Shown here one piece after another: positions 1-8,791 of a stretch of 64,000 bases of DNA. Numbering within the stretch: position 1 is the first letter of the stretch; each line of letters opens with the position of its first letter. The position numbers were made by a program, and so were the translations under genes. Source of the DNA: Bacteroidota bacterium (GTDB lineage Bacteria; Bacteroidota; Bacteroidia; Flavobacteriales; Flavobacteriaceae); contig JAEYTL010000018.1 in NCBI GenBank assembly GCA_023434025.1, forward strand, positions 1 to 64,000, in the 5' to 3' direction. The notes under the pieces were generated by a model, which saw only the letters and a list, made by a program, of their open reading frames with translations, had not been told where the DNA came from and did not search any database.

Positions 1-1
1 T

Positions 2-1405
2 CAGTGTGCCTCTCCGGTGACCTTGACAGTGAACATTACCAACCGTACCGTGCCTGATTTTGCGACTTCTCTGACTCTGTGTAACGGTGATTCAGCTCCG
101 GCTTTAAATACAACTTCACCCAACGGCATTACCGGAACCTGGAGTCCTTCGGCCATTAACAACACCACTGGCGGAAATTATGTTTTTACCCCTGATCCGG
201 GTCAGTGTGCCTCTCCCATGACCTTAACCGTCTCCGTTTCTTCTGTTGTAACCCCTGATTTTGCAACTTCATTGACTTTGTGTAGCGGTGATACGCCTCC
301 GGCTTTAAATACAACTTCGCCCAACGGCATTACCGGAACATGGAGTCCTTCGGCCATCAACACCACCACCGGCGGAAATTACGTTTTTACGCCCGGTTCA
401 AACCAGTGTGCTACATCGGTTGTTTTAAGTGTTACCATTAACGCTGTAACGGTCACCCTATCCGGAGCAAACACAATTTGTGTTGGACAATCCACGCTAT
501 TCACACCATCTCTGAACGGCGGAACCTGGTTCAGTAATGACCCGGCTATTGCCATCGTTGACAGCAACGGAAATGTAACCGCTATTGGAAGCGGTACAGC
601 TACAATTCGTTATTTAATTCAGGGAACTTGCAGCACAACCGTTTCCAAAACGATTACTGTTGTTAATCTGCCTGCACCAAGTTTAACAGACCGTGCTGTT
701 TGTATAGATAACTTAACCGGTGAAATTATAGCTCCCGTATTGTTAGAAAGCGGACTTCCCGCTACTGATTATACCTTTGTCTGGACGTTGGATGGTGATA
801 TTTTGTCCACCACACAAAATAATCATTTGGCAACAGAAACCGGTATTTATAATGTCACTGCCACACATAATACGACCGGCTGTTCAGGTTCTTCTACCAG
901 TACAGTTACGGCTTCGTCCATTGCTTCCGGAGAGGCTTTTGTGGGGCAAGACTTCCATCAGAACCAAGTTATCACCGTAAGCGTAACCGGTGGCTCTGGT
1001 AATTATGAGTATATTTTAAACAACGGTCCTGTTCAAACCCAACCTTATTTTACAAACGTACTTCAAGGTGAAAACGTTATTGTTGTCCGAGATATAAACG
1101 GTTGTGGCGATTTGGTTTTAACGGTATATTCGTTGAACTACCCCCGGTTTTTTACGCCAAACGGAGACGGCTACAACGACACATGGAATATCAGCGGACT
1201 CGAAGATCAGCCTAAATCGATTATTTATATTTTTGACCGCTACGGAAAATTGCTTAAAACCTTAAAAGCATCCGGTGGTAATGGTTGGGATGGCACCTAC
1301 AATGGTGAAAACATGCCGTCAACCGATTATTGGTTTAAACTGTTATATACAAACAGAGATGGTTTTGAAAGTGAATTCAAGGCTCACTTTAGTTTAAAAC
1401 GGTAG
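2..1405 (+). CDS. T9SS type B sorting domain surface protein with tandem repeats (partial, 5' end outside window)
   Basis: The frame is open from base 2, so the gene runs in from the left. Two near-identical repeats of 67 residues come first (from about base 53 and base 254), each with a conserved Cys, the word SPNGITGTW and NYVFTP. A bacterial Ig-like (BIG2-type) stretch follows at about bases 440-660, then another beta-rich segment. The last ~87 residues contain FFTPNGDGYNDTW, IFDRYGKLL and GWDGTYNG, the signature of the gliding-motility-associated C-terminal domain that directs export by the type IX system (type B). By family knowledge it is a cell-surface adhesin-like protein; its ligand is unknown. 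The visible part is probably a small fraction of a very long protein. Confidence 0.9.
   Translation, partial: QCASPVTLTVNITNRTVPDFATSLTLCNGDSAPALNTTSPNGITGTWSPSAINNTTGGNYVFTPDPGQCASPMTLTVSVSSVVTPDFATSLTLCSGDTPPALNTTSPNGITGTWSPSAINTTTGGNYVFTPGSNQCATSVVLSVTINAVTVTLSGANTICVGQSTLFTPSLNGGTWFSNDPAIAIVDSNGNVTAIGSGTATIRYLIQGTCSTTVSKTITVVNLPAPSLTDRAVCIDNLTGEIIAPVLLESGLPATDYTFVWTLDGDILSTTQNNHLATETGIYNVTATHNTTGCSGSSTSTVTASSIASGEAFVGQDFHQNQVITVSVTGGSGNYEYILNNGPVQTQPYFTNVLQGENVIVVRDINGCGDLVLTVYSLNYPRFFTPNGDGYNDTWNISGLEDQPKSIIYIFDRYGKLLKTLKASGGNGWDGTYNGENMPSTDYWFKLLYTNRDGFESEFKAHFSLKR
53..454 (+). repeat. Two tandem 201-bp coding repeats
   Basis: Two units of 201 bp (53-253 and 254-454) encode 67-residue modules and are nearly identical at DNA level in their first ~140 bases, diverging toward the end. 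The bases before 53 match the end of a unit, so at least one more copy lies to the left. Confidence 0.85.
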
Positions 1406-1509
1406 AAGAGATATTTGTAGCGATTTAAACCTTATTCAGTTTACCTAATCATCCTGCACTTGTACTTTTAGGAGAGTAATCCAAACATTAAAATCGGATA
1501 CTTAAACCG

Positions 1510-2418
1510 CTATTTTTTCAGAACGTACTTATTAACAATATGTTTTGTTACTTGTCTGACCTGATCGCCTGTTTCAGGGTGACTTCCATCTCCAACCGTA
1601 GTAAAAAATTCCGGTACGCCATTCACTTTGCAATACCAGTAAAGAGGCTTTCCCTGTTTGTTAAAAAAAATAGTTGTATCATATACCGGTATCTTTCTAA
1701 AACTCAACAAAGACTCGTTCAGGGGGATGATATTGTTTAATGACCCTTTATCAGAGTCAAAACAATCAACCACCTCATAATGATCATTCTGCCACTGCAT
1801 ACATTGTTTTGGTTTAAAAACAAACTGAGATAAAGAAAACCCACCTAATAAAACCCCGATCAACATCAAAACTGCTATAAGCTTGTTTTTCTCTAACCAA
1901 AAGAAAAAAGCATTACGTTGATTAGGAAAATACTTCACATCATCTTCTCCTATTTTCATTTCATCGGTGGTGATAAAACCGATAACCTGTGTATTTGCTT
2001 CTTTTAACCCTGTCGCTTTATCCGAGTTATCTCCGGCAGGACTCTGGTCTTCCTGCTGCCTTAAATACCTTAAAAAAGGTCTTGGTTTAAAATCAACTAA
2101 AATAGCCGCAATATTAATCCCTTCAATATCGGTTAAGTCCGACTCCCCTTTAAAAAAATTTTCAATCGGTCTGAACTTATCCTTTTGATCTTTCAATTTA
2201 TACAAATTCTCCACACTGTGTTCAAAACCAAAGAACAATCTAAAGCTTTTTACATCTTCAAAAGTATTATTCTCCTTAAACAATTCTTTGCATAAATCTC
2301 TCAATTTTGCTCTCGAAGGATTATATAAAAAACTGGAATAATCGCCATTTTTTTCTGCTTCATATTTTAGCCGAACTGCCTTTTTATATGCGTCTAAACG
2401 GTCTTGACTGCTAATCAT
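1510..2418 (-). CDS. Single-pass membrane protein of unknown function
   Basis: 302 residues, family not recognised. There is no signal peptide. Residues 1-175 are hydrophilic and helix-rich, with many Lys, Arg, Phe and Leu. One strong membrane segment lies at about residues 180-201 (LIAVLMLIGVLLGGF). About 100 residues follow, containing two Cys close to the membrane (QCMQW and VVDCFD). The expected topology is a cytoplasmic N-terminus with a small exported C-terminal domain. It stands alone on the minus strand, with a TAnnTTTG element about 130 bases upstream. Part of the N-terminus is about the size of a small adaptor domain, but no assignment can be made. Confidence 0.7.
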   Translation of the reverse strand: MISSQDRLDAYKKAVRLKYEAEKNGDYSSFLYNPSRAKLRDLCKELFKENNTFEDVKSFRLFFGFEHSVENLYKLKDQKDKFRPIENFFKGESDLTDIEGINIAAILVDFKPRPFLRYLRQQEDQSPAGDNSDKATGLKEANTQVIGFITTDEMKIGEDDVKYFPNQRNAFFFWLEKNKLIAVLMLIGVLLGGFSLSQFVFKPKQCMQWQNDHYEVVDCFDSDKGSLNNIIPLNESLLSFRKIPVYDTTIFFNKQGKPLYWYCKVNGVPEFFTTVGDGSHPETGDQVRQVTKHIVNKYVLKK

Positions 2419-2760
2419 AATGGGAAGTTTTAGGATTGTTCAGGAAACTTAAGGAACAATGGGAATGTTGGGATTAGCTTATCATTACCCTCCCTAAAAC
2501 CCCTTTCCTTTGCTTCAGAATTTGTTTCTGTTCTAACCTGCAATTAGAACAAATGTACAAAACAGATTCAAAAAAGTGTCGCTATACAGGACTGAATTTT
2601 TATTCGGGAAGTATATCAGGCCGGTTCTGTTTCAGCACACTTCACTTCCCGCTATTTCATTGAGTACTCATTGTTCTTATCGGTATTACTCCGATACGCT
2701 CCTTCGGTTTTTCAACAAACCGAACAGCCAAAACTATGTTCAATTCTAATACGCAATAAC
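2419..2760. other. Intergenic region between divergent genes
   Basis: This 342-base stretch has no convincing gene. It holds a minus-strand -7 element at 2550-2557 and a perfect 8-bp inverted repeat (TTCGGTTT / AAACCGAA, 2703-2724) lying 37 bases before the small lipoprotein gene. The inverted repeat lacks a T-run, so it looks regulatory rather than terminating. Confidence 0.5.
2550..2557 (-). promoter_or_regulatory. Candidate -7 element (TACATTTG) for the 1510-2418 gene
   Basis: Read on the minus strand this matches the Bacteroidota -7 consensus TAnnTTTG. It would give a leader of roughly 125 bases. No clear -33 element was found at the usual spacing. Confidence 0.4.
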
Positions 2761-2937
2761 ATGAAAAAAATACTTTTTATTTCAATAGTATGCACGGTAG
2801 TGGGGTTATTAACCTCCTGTTCGGCAGATGAGATTGAAGAACAAGGCATGTCTGTAGCCGCTGATGATACAGGTGGACAATACGGTGTTCCCAAACCACC
2901 GCCACCGCCACCGCCGGGCCCAGGTATAAATCCATAA
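2761..2937 (+). CDS. Small lipoprotein with proline-rich tail
   Basis: 58 residues. The start at 2761 is chosen because it gives a classic SPII signal (MKKILFISIVCTVVGLL followed by the lipobox TSC); upstream in-frame starts would bury it. The mature part is about 39 residues, acidic first (ADEIEEQG), then ends in a run of seven prolines followed by GPGINP. It lies 40 bases before the TPR sensor kinase on the same strand, so co-transcription is likely. Function unknown. Similar tiny lipoproteins occur beside sensor genes, but a role as a ligand or accessory factor is only inference. Confidence 0.7.
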   Translation: MKKILFISIVCTVVGLLTSCSADEIEEQGMSVAADDTGGQYGVPKPPPPPPPGPGINP

Positions 2938-2977
2938 AATATTAGGGCTTTTTAACTTTATTTAATAACTTCGGGGA

Positions 2978-4624
2978 ATGAAACATTATAATTTCTCCCC
3001 GATTTTATTTTTTCTGACACTTTTATTGTGCTGTTCCTGTACGGATAAGACTGCCACACAGACAAACGCAGCCAACTACTCCGAACTGGTGGCAAAAGCA
3101 ATGCATTTCCAAAAAGAGAATCAGCTTGACAGTGTTTACTATTACTTCAATCTGTCAAAAAATACGGTCCCGAAAAACAGTGATCACTTTGCTTATATCC
3201 AGTTTGAAATTGCAAACCTGCAACACTTCAGGGGTGATTTTGCGGGTTGCGAAGAAACGGTAACCGAAACACTGGCAACATACAGCGGCACAACCTATCT
3301 ACCTTATTTTTATAATATTCTGGCCAGTTCATATTATCGTTTAGAAGATGTAAAAAGTGCTCTCTATTACTACCAAAAAGCCTATCAACACGCAACGGTG
3401 GCAGAAGACCGGTTGGTCTATCAAAATAACATCGGACTGATGTTTTTAAAAAACAAGGAATATCCCAAGGCTGCCCGGCACTTTGAAATGCTAATGAAAG
3501 AAGAACTGTTACTCGCTCAAAAAAGTGAGTATGCCCGCGTACAGGACAATCTGGGATATTGTCAGTTCAAACTAAATCTACCGTCTGCAATTTATAACTT
3601 AGAAAATGCCAGACAACTTCGCGACAGCTTACAGGACAATATTGGTCTGATTGCTTCCAACATGCATTTGTCTGAATACTATGAGCATACTGATCCGTCT
3701 TTGGCTAAAGGTTTTGCGGAAAAGGCCTATGCCGTTTCGTTAAAAACCAATAGTCCCGACGATCAGTTGGAGGCATTAAAATGGCTTACCACTTTTGGAA
3801 ACCCAGATGAATCAAAACAGTTTTACCAGCACTACATCCACCTCAGCGACAGTCTGACAAAGACCCGAAATATTGCTAAAAACCAGTTTTCCAAAATTAA
3901 ATATGACTCCAAAAAAGCAACTCAGGAGGTCATCAAATATAAGAATCAGAAAATCTTTCTTTTGGCTCTGATTGGCCTGCTTATCATCATCGTTTTCTTG
4001 CTTTACTTGCTATACCAGGCAAAAAATAAGCGAAAACTACTGCAATCCACTTATCAGACTGAAACCCGGATTTCTAAACGCATTCATGATGAACTGGCCA
4101 ATGATGTTTTTAATGCCATGACGTTTGCCCAAACCCAAAACCTCGATAGCCATATTGCCAAAAACGCACTATTAGACAATTTGGAACAAATTTATCACCG
4201 TACACGCGATATTTCTAAAGAAAACAGCGACATCCGTACCGATGAAAATTTTGAGCCTGATTTAATACAAATGTGTGATAATTACTCCGATCAGTATCTG
4301 AATGTAATTCGAAAAATAAATCCGGGTATTAATTGGCAAAAAATAAGTCCGGAAAAAAAAATTACAATCTACCGGGTACTACAAGAACTTTTGATTAACA
4401 CCAAAAAACACAGCCAGGCAAACCTTGTGGTTATTAACTTTTCCGAGCAAAACCACACCCTTGTCATCAGCTATTCAGACAACGGAATTGGCCTGCATCC
4501 GATTGAAAACCGCAAATCGGGTCTGCAGAATGCGGAAAACCGTATTATGGCCATTAACGGAAAACTTATTTTTGACACTGTAATCCAAAACGGATTTAAA
4601 GCGACCCTGTTGATTCCAAAATAA
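2978..4624 (+). CDS. TPR-containing sensor histidine kinase
   Basis: 548 residues. The N-terminus is hydrophobic and ends in a possible lipobox (LLCCSC). About residues 35-300 form tetratricopeptide-like helical pairs (for example YLPYFYNILASSYYRL and VYQNNIGLMFLKNKEY). A membrane helix follows at about 327-347. The cytoplasmic part has the dimerisation/phosphoacceptor motif RIHDELANDV near residue 370 and a HATPase_c domain with NTKKHSQA (N box) and DNGIGL (G1 box). This is the NarX/DesK-like kinase class common in Flavobacteria. The stop is 5 bases from the response regulator start, so the two form a two-component operon. The TPR sensor would sit outside the inner membrane; the signal is unknown. 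Confidence 0.9.
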   Translation: MKHYNFSPILFFLTLLLCCSCTDKTATQTNAANYSELVAKAMHFQKENQLDSVYYYFNLSKNTVPKNSDHFAYIQFEIANLQHFRGDFAGCEETVTETLATYSGTTYLPYFYNILASSYYRLEDVKSALYYYQKAYQHATVAEDRLVYQNNIGLMFLKNKEYPKAARHFEMLMKEELLLAQKSEYARVQDNLGYCQFKLNLPSAIYNLENARQLRDSLQDNIGLIASNMHLSEYYEHTDPSLAKGFAEKAYAVSLKTNSPDDQLEALKWLTTFGNPDESKQFYQHYIHLSDSLTKTRNIAKNQFSKIKYDSKKATQEVIKYKNQKIFLLALIGLLIIIVFLLYLLYQAKNKRKLLQSTYQTETRISKRIHDELANDVFNAMTFAQTQNLDSHIAKNALLDNLEQIYHRTRDISKENSDIRTDENFEPDLIQMCDNYSDQYLNVIRKINPGINWQKISPEKKITIYRVLQELLINTKKHSQANLVVINFSEQNHTLVISYSDNGIGLHPIENRKSGLQNAENRIMAINGKLIFDTVIQNGFKATLLIPK

Positions 4625-4629
4625 AAGCT

Positions 4630-5295
4630 ATGTTTCAAAAAATTTTAATTGCCGAAGACATTGATTCTATCAGTCTTTCTGTTGAACATGTTATGAATGA
4701 GCTGCAACTGTACAATTATCAGTTTGATAAGTATTGTGACGGTGCTCTTTTAAAAGTCAGAAAGGCTATTGCCGATAATGATCCCTTTGATTTGCTGATC
4801 TGTGACCTATCCTTTAAACCGGATGGAAGAGAAAGTAAACTCAAAACCGGTGAAGAACTAATTGCTGCTGCAAAAGCCATTCAACCCAACCTCAAAATTG
4901 TGGTCTATTCGGTAGAAGAAAAAGATTATCGCATAAAATCACTTTTTGAAATGTTTAAAATTGATGCCTATGTTTTGAAAGGCCGGGAAAGTATTTATCA
5001 ACTGAAAATCGCCATTAAAACAGTGGCCGGTCACAAAAACTATATCTCCCCCGAAATTCAGCATGTCCTTCAAAACAAAACCGGAACCCAGATTGATGAT
5101 TTTGACATCAAAATCATTAGACATCTTTCCTACGGTATTTCGCAGGAAGATATGGAAAATGTTTTTAAAGAAAAGGGTATAAAACCCAACAGTAAAAGCA
5201 CCATTGAAAAGCGTTTGGGAAAGCTGAAAATCATTTTTAAGGCTAATAACCCTACTCATTTAGTGGCCATTGCTAAAGATTTAGGGATTATTTAA
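4630..5295 (+). CDS. Response regulator (receiver plus LuxR-like DNA-binding domain)
   Basis: 221 residues. The N-terminal receiver domain shows the acidic pocket (AEDID), the phosphoacceptor Asp in FDLLICDLSF (about residue 60) and the conserved Lys in YVLKGRES. The C-terminal ~60 residues (IIRHLSYGISQEDMENVF ... STIEKRLGKLK) resemble a divergent LuxR/NarL helix-turn-helix. It lies 5 bases after the TPR kinase and is its likely partner. The motif around the Asp carries an unusual insertion (KPDGRESKLKTGEEL), as seen in other members of this Flavobacterial group. Targets are unknown. Confidence 0.9.
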   Translation: MFQKILIAEDIDSISLSVEHVMNELQLYNYQFDKYCDGALLKVRKAIADNDPFDLLICDLSFKPDGRESKLKTGEELIAAAKAIQPNLKIVVYSVEEKDYRIKSLFEMFKIDAYVLKGRESIYQLKIAIKTVAGHKNYISPEIQHVLQNKTGTQIDDFDIKIIRHLSYGISQEDMENVFKEKGIKPNSKSTIEKRLGKLKIIFKANNPTHLVAIAKDLGII

Positions 5296-5420
5296 ACTTA
5301 TCTCTAATTTTTTACGAGGTCGGCTTCTGGATATGCACAAAACAGATTCTTTTACGATTATAACGTTTATATCCTACTGAGCTCCTTACTAAAAACTCCC
5401 AACTACCCACTAAAAAACAC

Positions 5421-6200
5421 CTACACCCTTTTAACCGGTTGACCAATCAAATAAATAACAAAGCCTTTTTTAGCCTGTTTTTTTTCTATTTTCCAAAGAA
5501 AAGAGGTGTGCCGATCTACCTGCTGAACCATGCTTTTCAGTTCTTCTACCGTATAAGTACGTAAACAGGAAACAATTCCGTCCCAAAGTACAATAAGTGG
5601 GACAACCGGAATTAAATAGGTAAACAATAAACGACCAAACCGGAACGGACGTATAAAAGGGGTAAAAAGCAAGACACTTACCGGAGAGAGCAGCATAGTA
5701 AGAATACTGATCACACTCCGATCCTGAATTTCTAAAATAGCCAGAGGCTGGCGTGAATCTACAGCATTCTGAAGGATACGGATAGCTTCTTCCGGCTTAA
5801 AATGATGAAACGAAAGTAACTGAGTACGCAATCCCTTCAAGTCTTCCGGTACTTCTCGGGCATCTATCGGTTGTTCCGTAAATTGAAAAACAACCGACTT
5901 CTTGGCAACTTCCTGAAATGCATCCGGATTAGGATATAGATCCGTTAGCTTAATCGTTAAATCCGGAATTCTTTTTTTTAATTCTGCCGACAACCATAGC
6001 CAACCACCTCCACCACCTGATCCCAAATCTACAATACGGGTCAACTTGTTTTCTCGTAGTGTAGTCTCAATTTCATCTACAACAGGAGCATAAACCCGGG
6101 CTCCATTAGAGAGGTATTGAAGAAAATCGGTCATATAATTTCTTAAAAAAAACGGAAGCCAAGCTTGGTCACCAAACTCAAATAAATGGATTCTTTTCAT
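5421..6200 (-). CDS. Class I SAM-dependent methyltransferase-like protein
   Basis: 259 residues. A glycine-rich SAM-binding motif I is present (IVDLGSGGGGGWLWL, about residues 56-70) followed by an acidic residue in KLTDLYPN. The second half has two hydrophobic stretches (SILTMLLSPVSVLLF and LLFTYLIPVVPLIVL) that may associate with the membrane. Substrate unknown. It is divergent from a TetR-family regulator, and the shared 77-base gap holds two copies of a palindrome, one covering this gene's -7 element. The regulator therefore probably represses it. Confidence 0.8.
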   Translation of the reverse strand: MKRIHLFEFGDQAWLPFFLRNYMTDFLQYLSNGARVYAPVVDEIETTLRENKLTRIVDLGSGGGGGWLWLSAELKKRIPDLTIKLTDLYPNPDAFQEVAKKSVVFQFTEQPIDAREVPEDLKGLRTQLLSFHHFKPEEAIRILQNAVDSRQPLAILEIQDRSVISILTMLLSPVSVLLFTPFIRPFRFGRLLFTYLIPVVPLIVLWDGIVSCLRTYTVEELKSMVQQVDRHTSFLWKIEKKQAKKGFVIYLIGQPVKRV

Positions 6201-6234
6201 ACGGTAATGATTAATTAAAGGATAATTTGTAATT

Positions 6235-6275
6235 TTAGTCCAAATGTACTAAAAAAATTAGTCCAATTGTACTAA
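6235..6275. promoter_or_regulatory. Double palindromic operator for the TetR-family regulator
   Basis: Two 18-bp near-palindromes, TTAGTCCAAATGTACTAA (6235-6252) and TTAGTCCAATTGTACTAA (6258-6275), are spaced 23 bp apart. The second differs from a perfect palindrome at one base pair. The first contains, on the minus strand, TACATTTG, a -7 promoter element for the methyltransferase gene. The second ends 2 bases before the regulator's ATG. This layout suggests repression of both genes by the regulator. Confidence 0.75.
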
Positions 6276-6277
6276 AA

Positions 6278-6910
6278 ATGAAAAAAATTAAACTGGATAT
6301 ACTTCATAAATCACTGGAGTTATTTACAAAACAAGGAGTTTCAACGGTTTCAATCCGTCAGATTGCTTCTGAACTCGGCATTAGCCACAGCCATTTGATC
6401 TACCATTTTAAAACCAAAAACGAACTGATTGAAGCTTTACACAGTCAGTTGCTGGCAGAAGCTGTCCGTTTAAACCGGGAGCCCCGCCAACATGAAAATT
6501 TTGTTGTCGATTTACTGATACAGACCCGAAAAGGGTTTACACTACTTTATGAATACCGCTTCTTGATGTTGGAACTAAACCTCATCTTACGCGAAAATCC
6601 ATCACTTAAAAAAACCTTTCAGGAAGTTGAAAAACTACGGGCAATAATGTATAAGGACGCTATTGTTCAGGCCATTGATCAGCACATTATGCAACGTGAA
6701 ACTTATCCGGGAGAATATGACACCTTCATAGAGCACATTAAAATTTTCAGTGATTCATGGCTCGCCTCTTCTGAAATTTATGATGCAGACTCAAAAGATA
6801 AAATCATTGAAAAATACAGCCTGCTTCTGGTTAAGCTGTTTTATCCTTATTTTACTGCCCAAGGTCGTGAATACTTTTCAAGTCTTTTAAAAAAACAGGA
6901 AGAAGGTTAA
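6278..6910 (+). CDS. TetR/AcrR family transcriptional regulator
   Basis: 210 residues. The N-terminal helix-turn-helix is typical of TetR repressors: STVSIRQIASELGISHSHL then YHFKTKNELIEAL (about residues 22-56). The remaining ~150 residues are helical and form the ligand-binding/dimer domain, which is poorly conserved. The ATG lies directly behind two operator-like palindromes shared with the divergent methyltransferase gene, so it likely controls itself and that gene. The inducer is unknown. Confidence 0.88.
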   Translation: MKKIKLDILHKSLELFTKQGVSTVSIRQIASELGISHSHLIYHFKTKNELIEALHSQLLAEAVRLNREPRQHENFVVDLLIQTRKGFTLLYEYRFLMLELNLILRENPSLKKTFQEVEKLRAIMYKDAIVQAIDQHIMQRETYPGEYDTFIEHIKIFSDSWLASSEIYDADSKDKIIEKYSLLLVKLFYPYFTAQGREYFSSLLKKQEEG

Positions 6911-6992
6911 GATCCCAGAATCAAGACAATAAGATTGATACAACAAAAAGCCTTTTGTCTATTTCGAAATTCTTACGAAAGTGTATTTTTGT

Positions 6993-7490
6993 TTAGAGAG
7001 GTAGTTTCTTTTTCATTTCTTCCACTATGTTATATGCAGCCGGACAAATGGCCACATTTTTGAGTGTTAAAGCAGTTATTTGCTGAAATTTTTTCCGGTC
7101 GGTATGTGGAAATTCGCGACAGGCCTTGGGCCGCACATCGTATAACAAACAATAATTTTCATGATCTAAAAACGTACACGGAAGACTTTGAAGAACATAA
7201 TCGCCATCCTCATCAACACGCAGGTACCGGTCAATGAATTGCTGTGGTTTTTGTTTCAGGTGTTTGGCAATTCGTTCTATATCGGCCAATGTAAAAAGCG
7301 GCCCCGTTGTTTTACAACAATTGGCACATTGCAGACAATCTGTTCTTTTAAACTCGGCCTCATGCAAATCCTGCATTGTATAATCCAAACTTTTAGGTGG
7401 TTTCTTTTTTAACCTGTCAAAATATTTTTTGGTTTCAATATGTTTATCTTTGGCAAGTTTTCCGAGCTCGTTTAAATCTGGTTTCAGCAT
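6993..7490 (-). CDS. YkgJ-family cysteine cluster protein
   Basis: 165 residues. The cysteine pattern TDCLQCANCC, then a Cys in LPCTF, YCLLYDVRPKAC and a final Cys near the C-terminus, is that of the YkgJ/CxxCxxCC family, thought to bind zinc or an iron-sulfur cluster. Function within the family is not settled. The start MLKPDLNEL at 7490 is preferred over an in-frame ATG at 7511, because a -7 element lies at 7509-7516 and would place transcription start downstream of the longer start. It is divergent from the methyltransferase at 7559. Confidence 0.85.
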   Translation of the reverse strand: MLKPDLNELGKLAKDKHIETKKYFDRLKKKPPKSLDYTMQDLHEAEFKRTDCLQCANCCKTTGPLFTLADIERIAKHLKQKPQQFIDRYLRVDEDGDYVLQSLPCTFLDHENYCLLYDVRPKACREFPHTDRKKFQQITALTLKNVAICPAAYNIVEEMKKKLPL

Positions 7491-7508
7491 CTTTTTTTGT
7501 TTGTAACA

Positions 7509-7516
7509 CAAAGTTA
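7509..7516 (-). promoter_or_regulatory. -7 element TAACTTTG for the YkgJ-family gene
   Basis: Matches TAnnTTTG on the minus strand, about 19 bases before the chosen ATG at 7490. It decides between the two possible starts. Confidence 0.5.
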
Positions 7517-7558
7517 AACAACTTGCTCAGTGAAACCTTAATCTTTAGACAAAAAGTA

Positions 7559-8260
7559 ATGAAAGACCTTTTCGGAAAGGCCATTTTAGATTATCAAACC
7601 GGTAATAATCCGGAAAACCTGATTACCGAAACTTCTATTTCTGAGGCAGACGAACTACAGGTGGCTTATTTGTTACGCCATTTTGATCAAATGCCTCTCT
7701 TGGAACAAAAAGCATTATCACTTTGCAGGGGAAAGGTGTTGGATGTGGGATGCGGAGCCGGAAGCCATTCGTTATATTTACAGCAAAAAGGCTTTGATGT
7801 TACTGCCATCGACAGGTCACCCAGTGCCATCAAAACCTGCAAGCTCCGGAAGCTCAACCGCTGTTTTACATCGGCTGTTTTAGATTTTAATTCTCAAGAG
7901 AAATTTGACACCATTCTTTTATTGATGAACGGAACGGGTATTTTTGGTCAATTGAACCAAATGACAGTGTACTTACAGAAGTTAAAAACCCTGTTGGCAG
8001 AAGGTGGGCAGGTACTTATTGACAGTTCGGATTTAATTTACATGTATGACCAGGACGAAGAAGGTGCCTATGAAATTCCTGCCAACGGTTACTACGGCGA
8101 ATTATCGTTTATTCTACACTATAAAGGCGAAACGGAAGACCCTTTTGATTGGCTGTATGTTGATTATAATACCTTGCAGAATGCAGCCCTTGCAAACGGA
8201 TTAACTTGTGAACTGATCATGGAAGGAGAACATTTTGATTACCTGGCCAGGTTATATTGA
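7559..8260 (+). CDS. Class I SAM-dependent methyltransferase
   Basis: 233 residues from ATG 7559 (MKDLFGKAILDYQTG). Motif I is textbook: GKVLDVGCGAGSHSLYL (about residues 58-75), followed by VTAIDRSPSAI (motif II acidic residue) and a motif-IV-like FDTILLLMNG. This is a small-molecule methyltransferase of the UbiE/Methyltransf_25 type; the substrate is unknown. It is divergent from the YkgJ-family gene. Upstream in-frame sequence is open but would overlap that gene, so the shorter start is used. Confidence 0.85.
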   Translation: MKDLFGKAILDYQTGNNPENLITETSISEADELQVAYLLRHFDQMPLLEQKALSLCRGKVLDVGCGAGSHSLYLQQKGFDVTAIDRSPSAIKTCKLRKLNRCFTSAVLDFNSQEKFDTILLLMNGTGIFGQLNQMTVYLQKLKTLLAEGGQVLIDSSDLIYMYDQDEEGAYEIPANGYYGELSFILHYKGETEDPFDWLYVDYNTLQNAALANGLTCELIMEGEHFDYLARLY

Positions 8261-8307
8261 CCCGGGCACAGCTCTGCTTAAAAACACATGTCCGTTCAAT
8301 TAAAAAA

Positions 8308-8333
8308 TCCCGACAAATCGACATTTATCAGGA
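8308..8333 (-). terminator. Terminator for the DUF2059 gene
   Basis: An 11-bp stem with two G-U pairs when read as minus-strand RNA, a 4-base loop, and a T-run after it on the minus strand. It lies about 25 bases beyond the stop codon at 8357. Confidence 0.6.
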
Positions 8334-8356
8334 CTTTTTATTTTTTCAAACAATAA

Positions 8357-8758
8357 CTATTGCATATATTTCATCATCAGGGCCTGCAATCCCATACCCC
8401 ATTCCTGTCCGACAGCCTGTCCTTTGTTGTAAAGGACTTCTGTTTTTTCGGTTAATTTTTTTCCAACCGGAGAATCATAGAATTTCAATAATGCCTTGAT
8501 TTCATCATGCGTGAATTCCGTCATATACATGTCAGCCATCTTGACTAACAAATCACCGATAGAGGCATCTAATTCCTTTTTAAAATCTGCCTGTTTAGCT
8601 TCCGGTATGTTAGCAACCAGATCTTTGGTAATCATTTTAAAGGTATTTGCCTGACCACTTACTTCTAAATACTTCACGACATCATTTTTAAAGGCATCCT
8701 GCGAAAAGGAAAAAGCGGTAATCAACAAAAAGGCAAAAGTCAATACATTTTTTTTCAT
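8357..8758 (-). CDS. DUF2059 domain-containing secreted protein
   Basis: 133 residues with a Sec signal peptide (MKKNVLTFAFLLITAFSFS, cleavage near Q). The mature protein is all-helical and contains MTEFTHDEIKALLKFYDSP followed by VGKKL, the hallmark of DUF2059, a periplasmic family of unknown function. It lies 33 bases downstream of queE on the same strand and is followed by a hairpin terminator, so the two genes may form a short operon. No functional link to queuosine synthesis is implied. Confidence 0.85.
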   Translation of the reverse strand: MKKNVLTFAFLLITAFSFSQDAFKNDVVKYLEVSGQANTFKMITKDLVANIPEAKQADFKKELDASIGDLLVKMADMYMTEFTHDEIKALLKFYDSPVGKKLTEKTEVLYNKGQAVGQEWGMGLQALMMKYMQ

Positions 8759-8791
8759 ACTGTTGGGTTGTTTTTGATTTATAAATAATAT

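Noticed and set aside
7491..7511. Longer start for the YkgJ-family gene
   Set aside because: It overlaps the -7 promoter element at 7509-7516.
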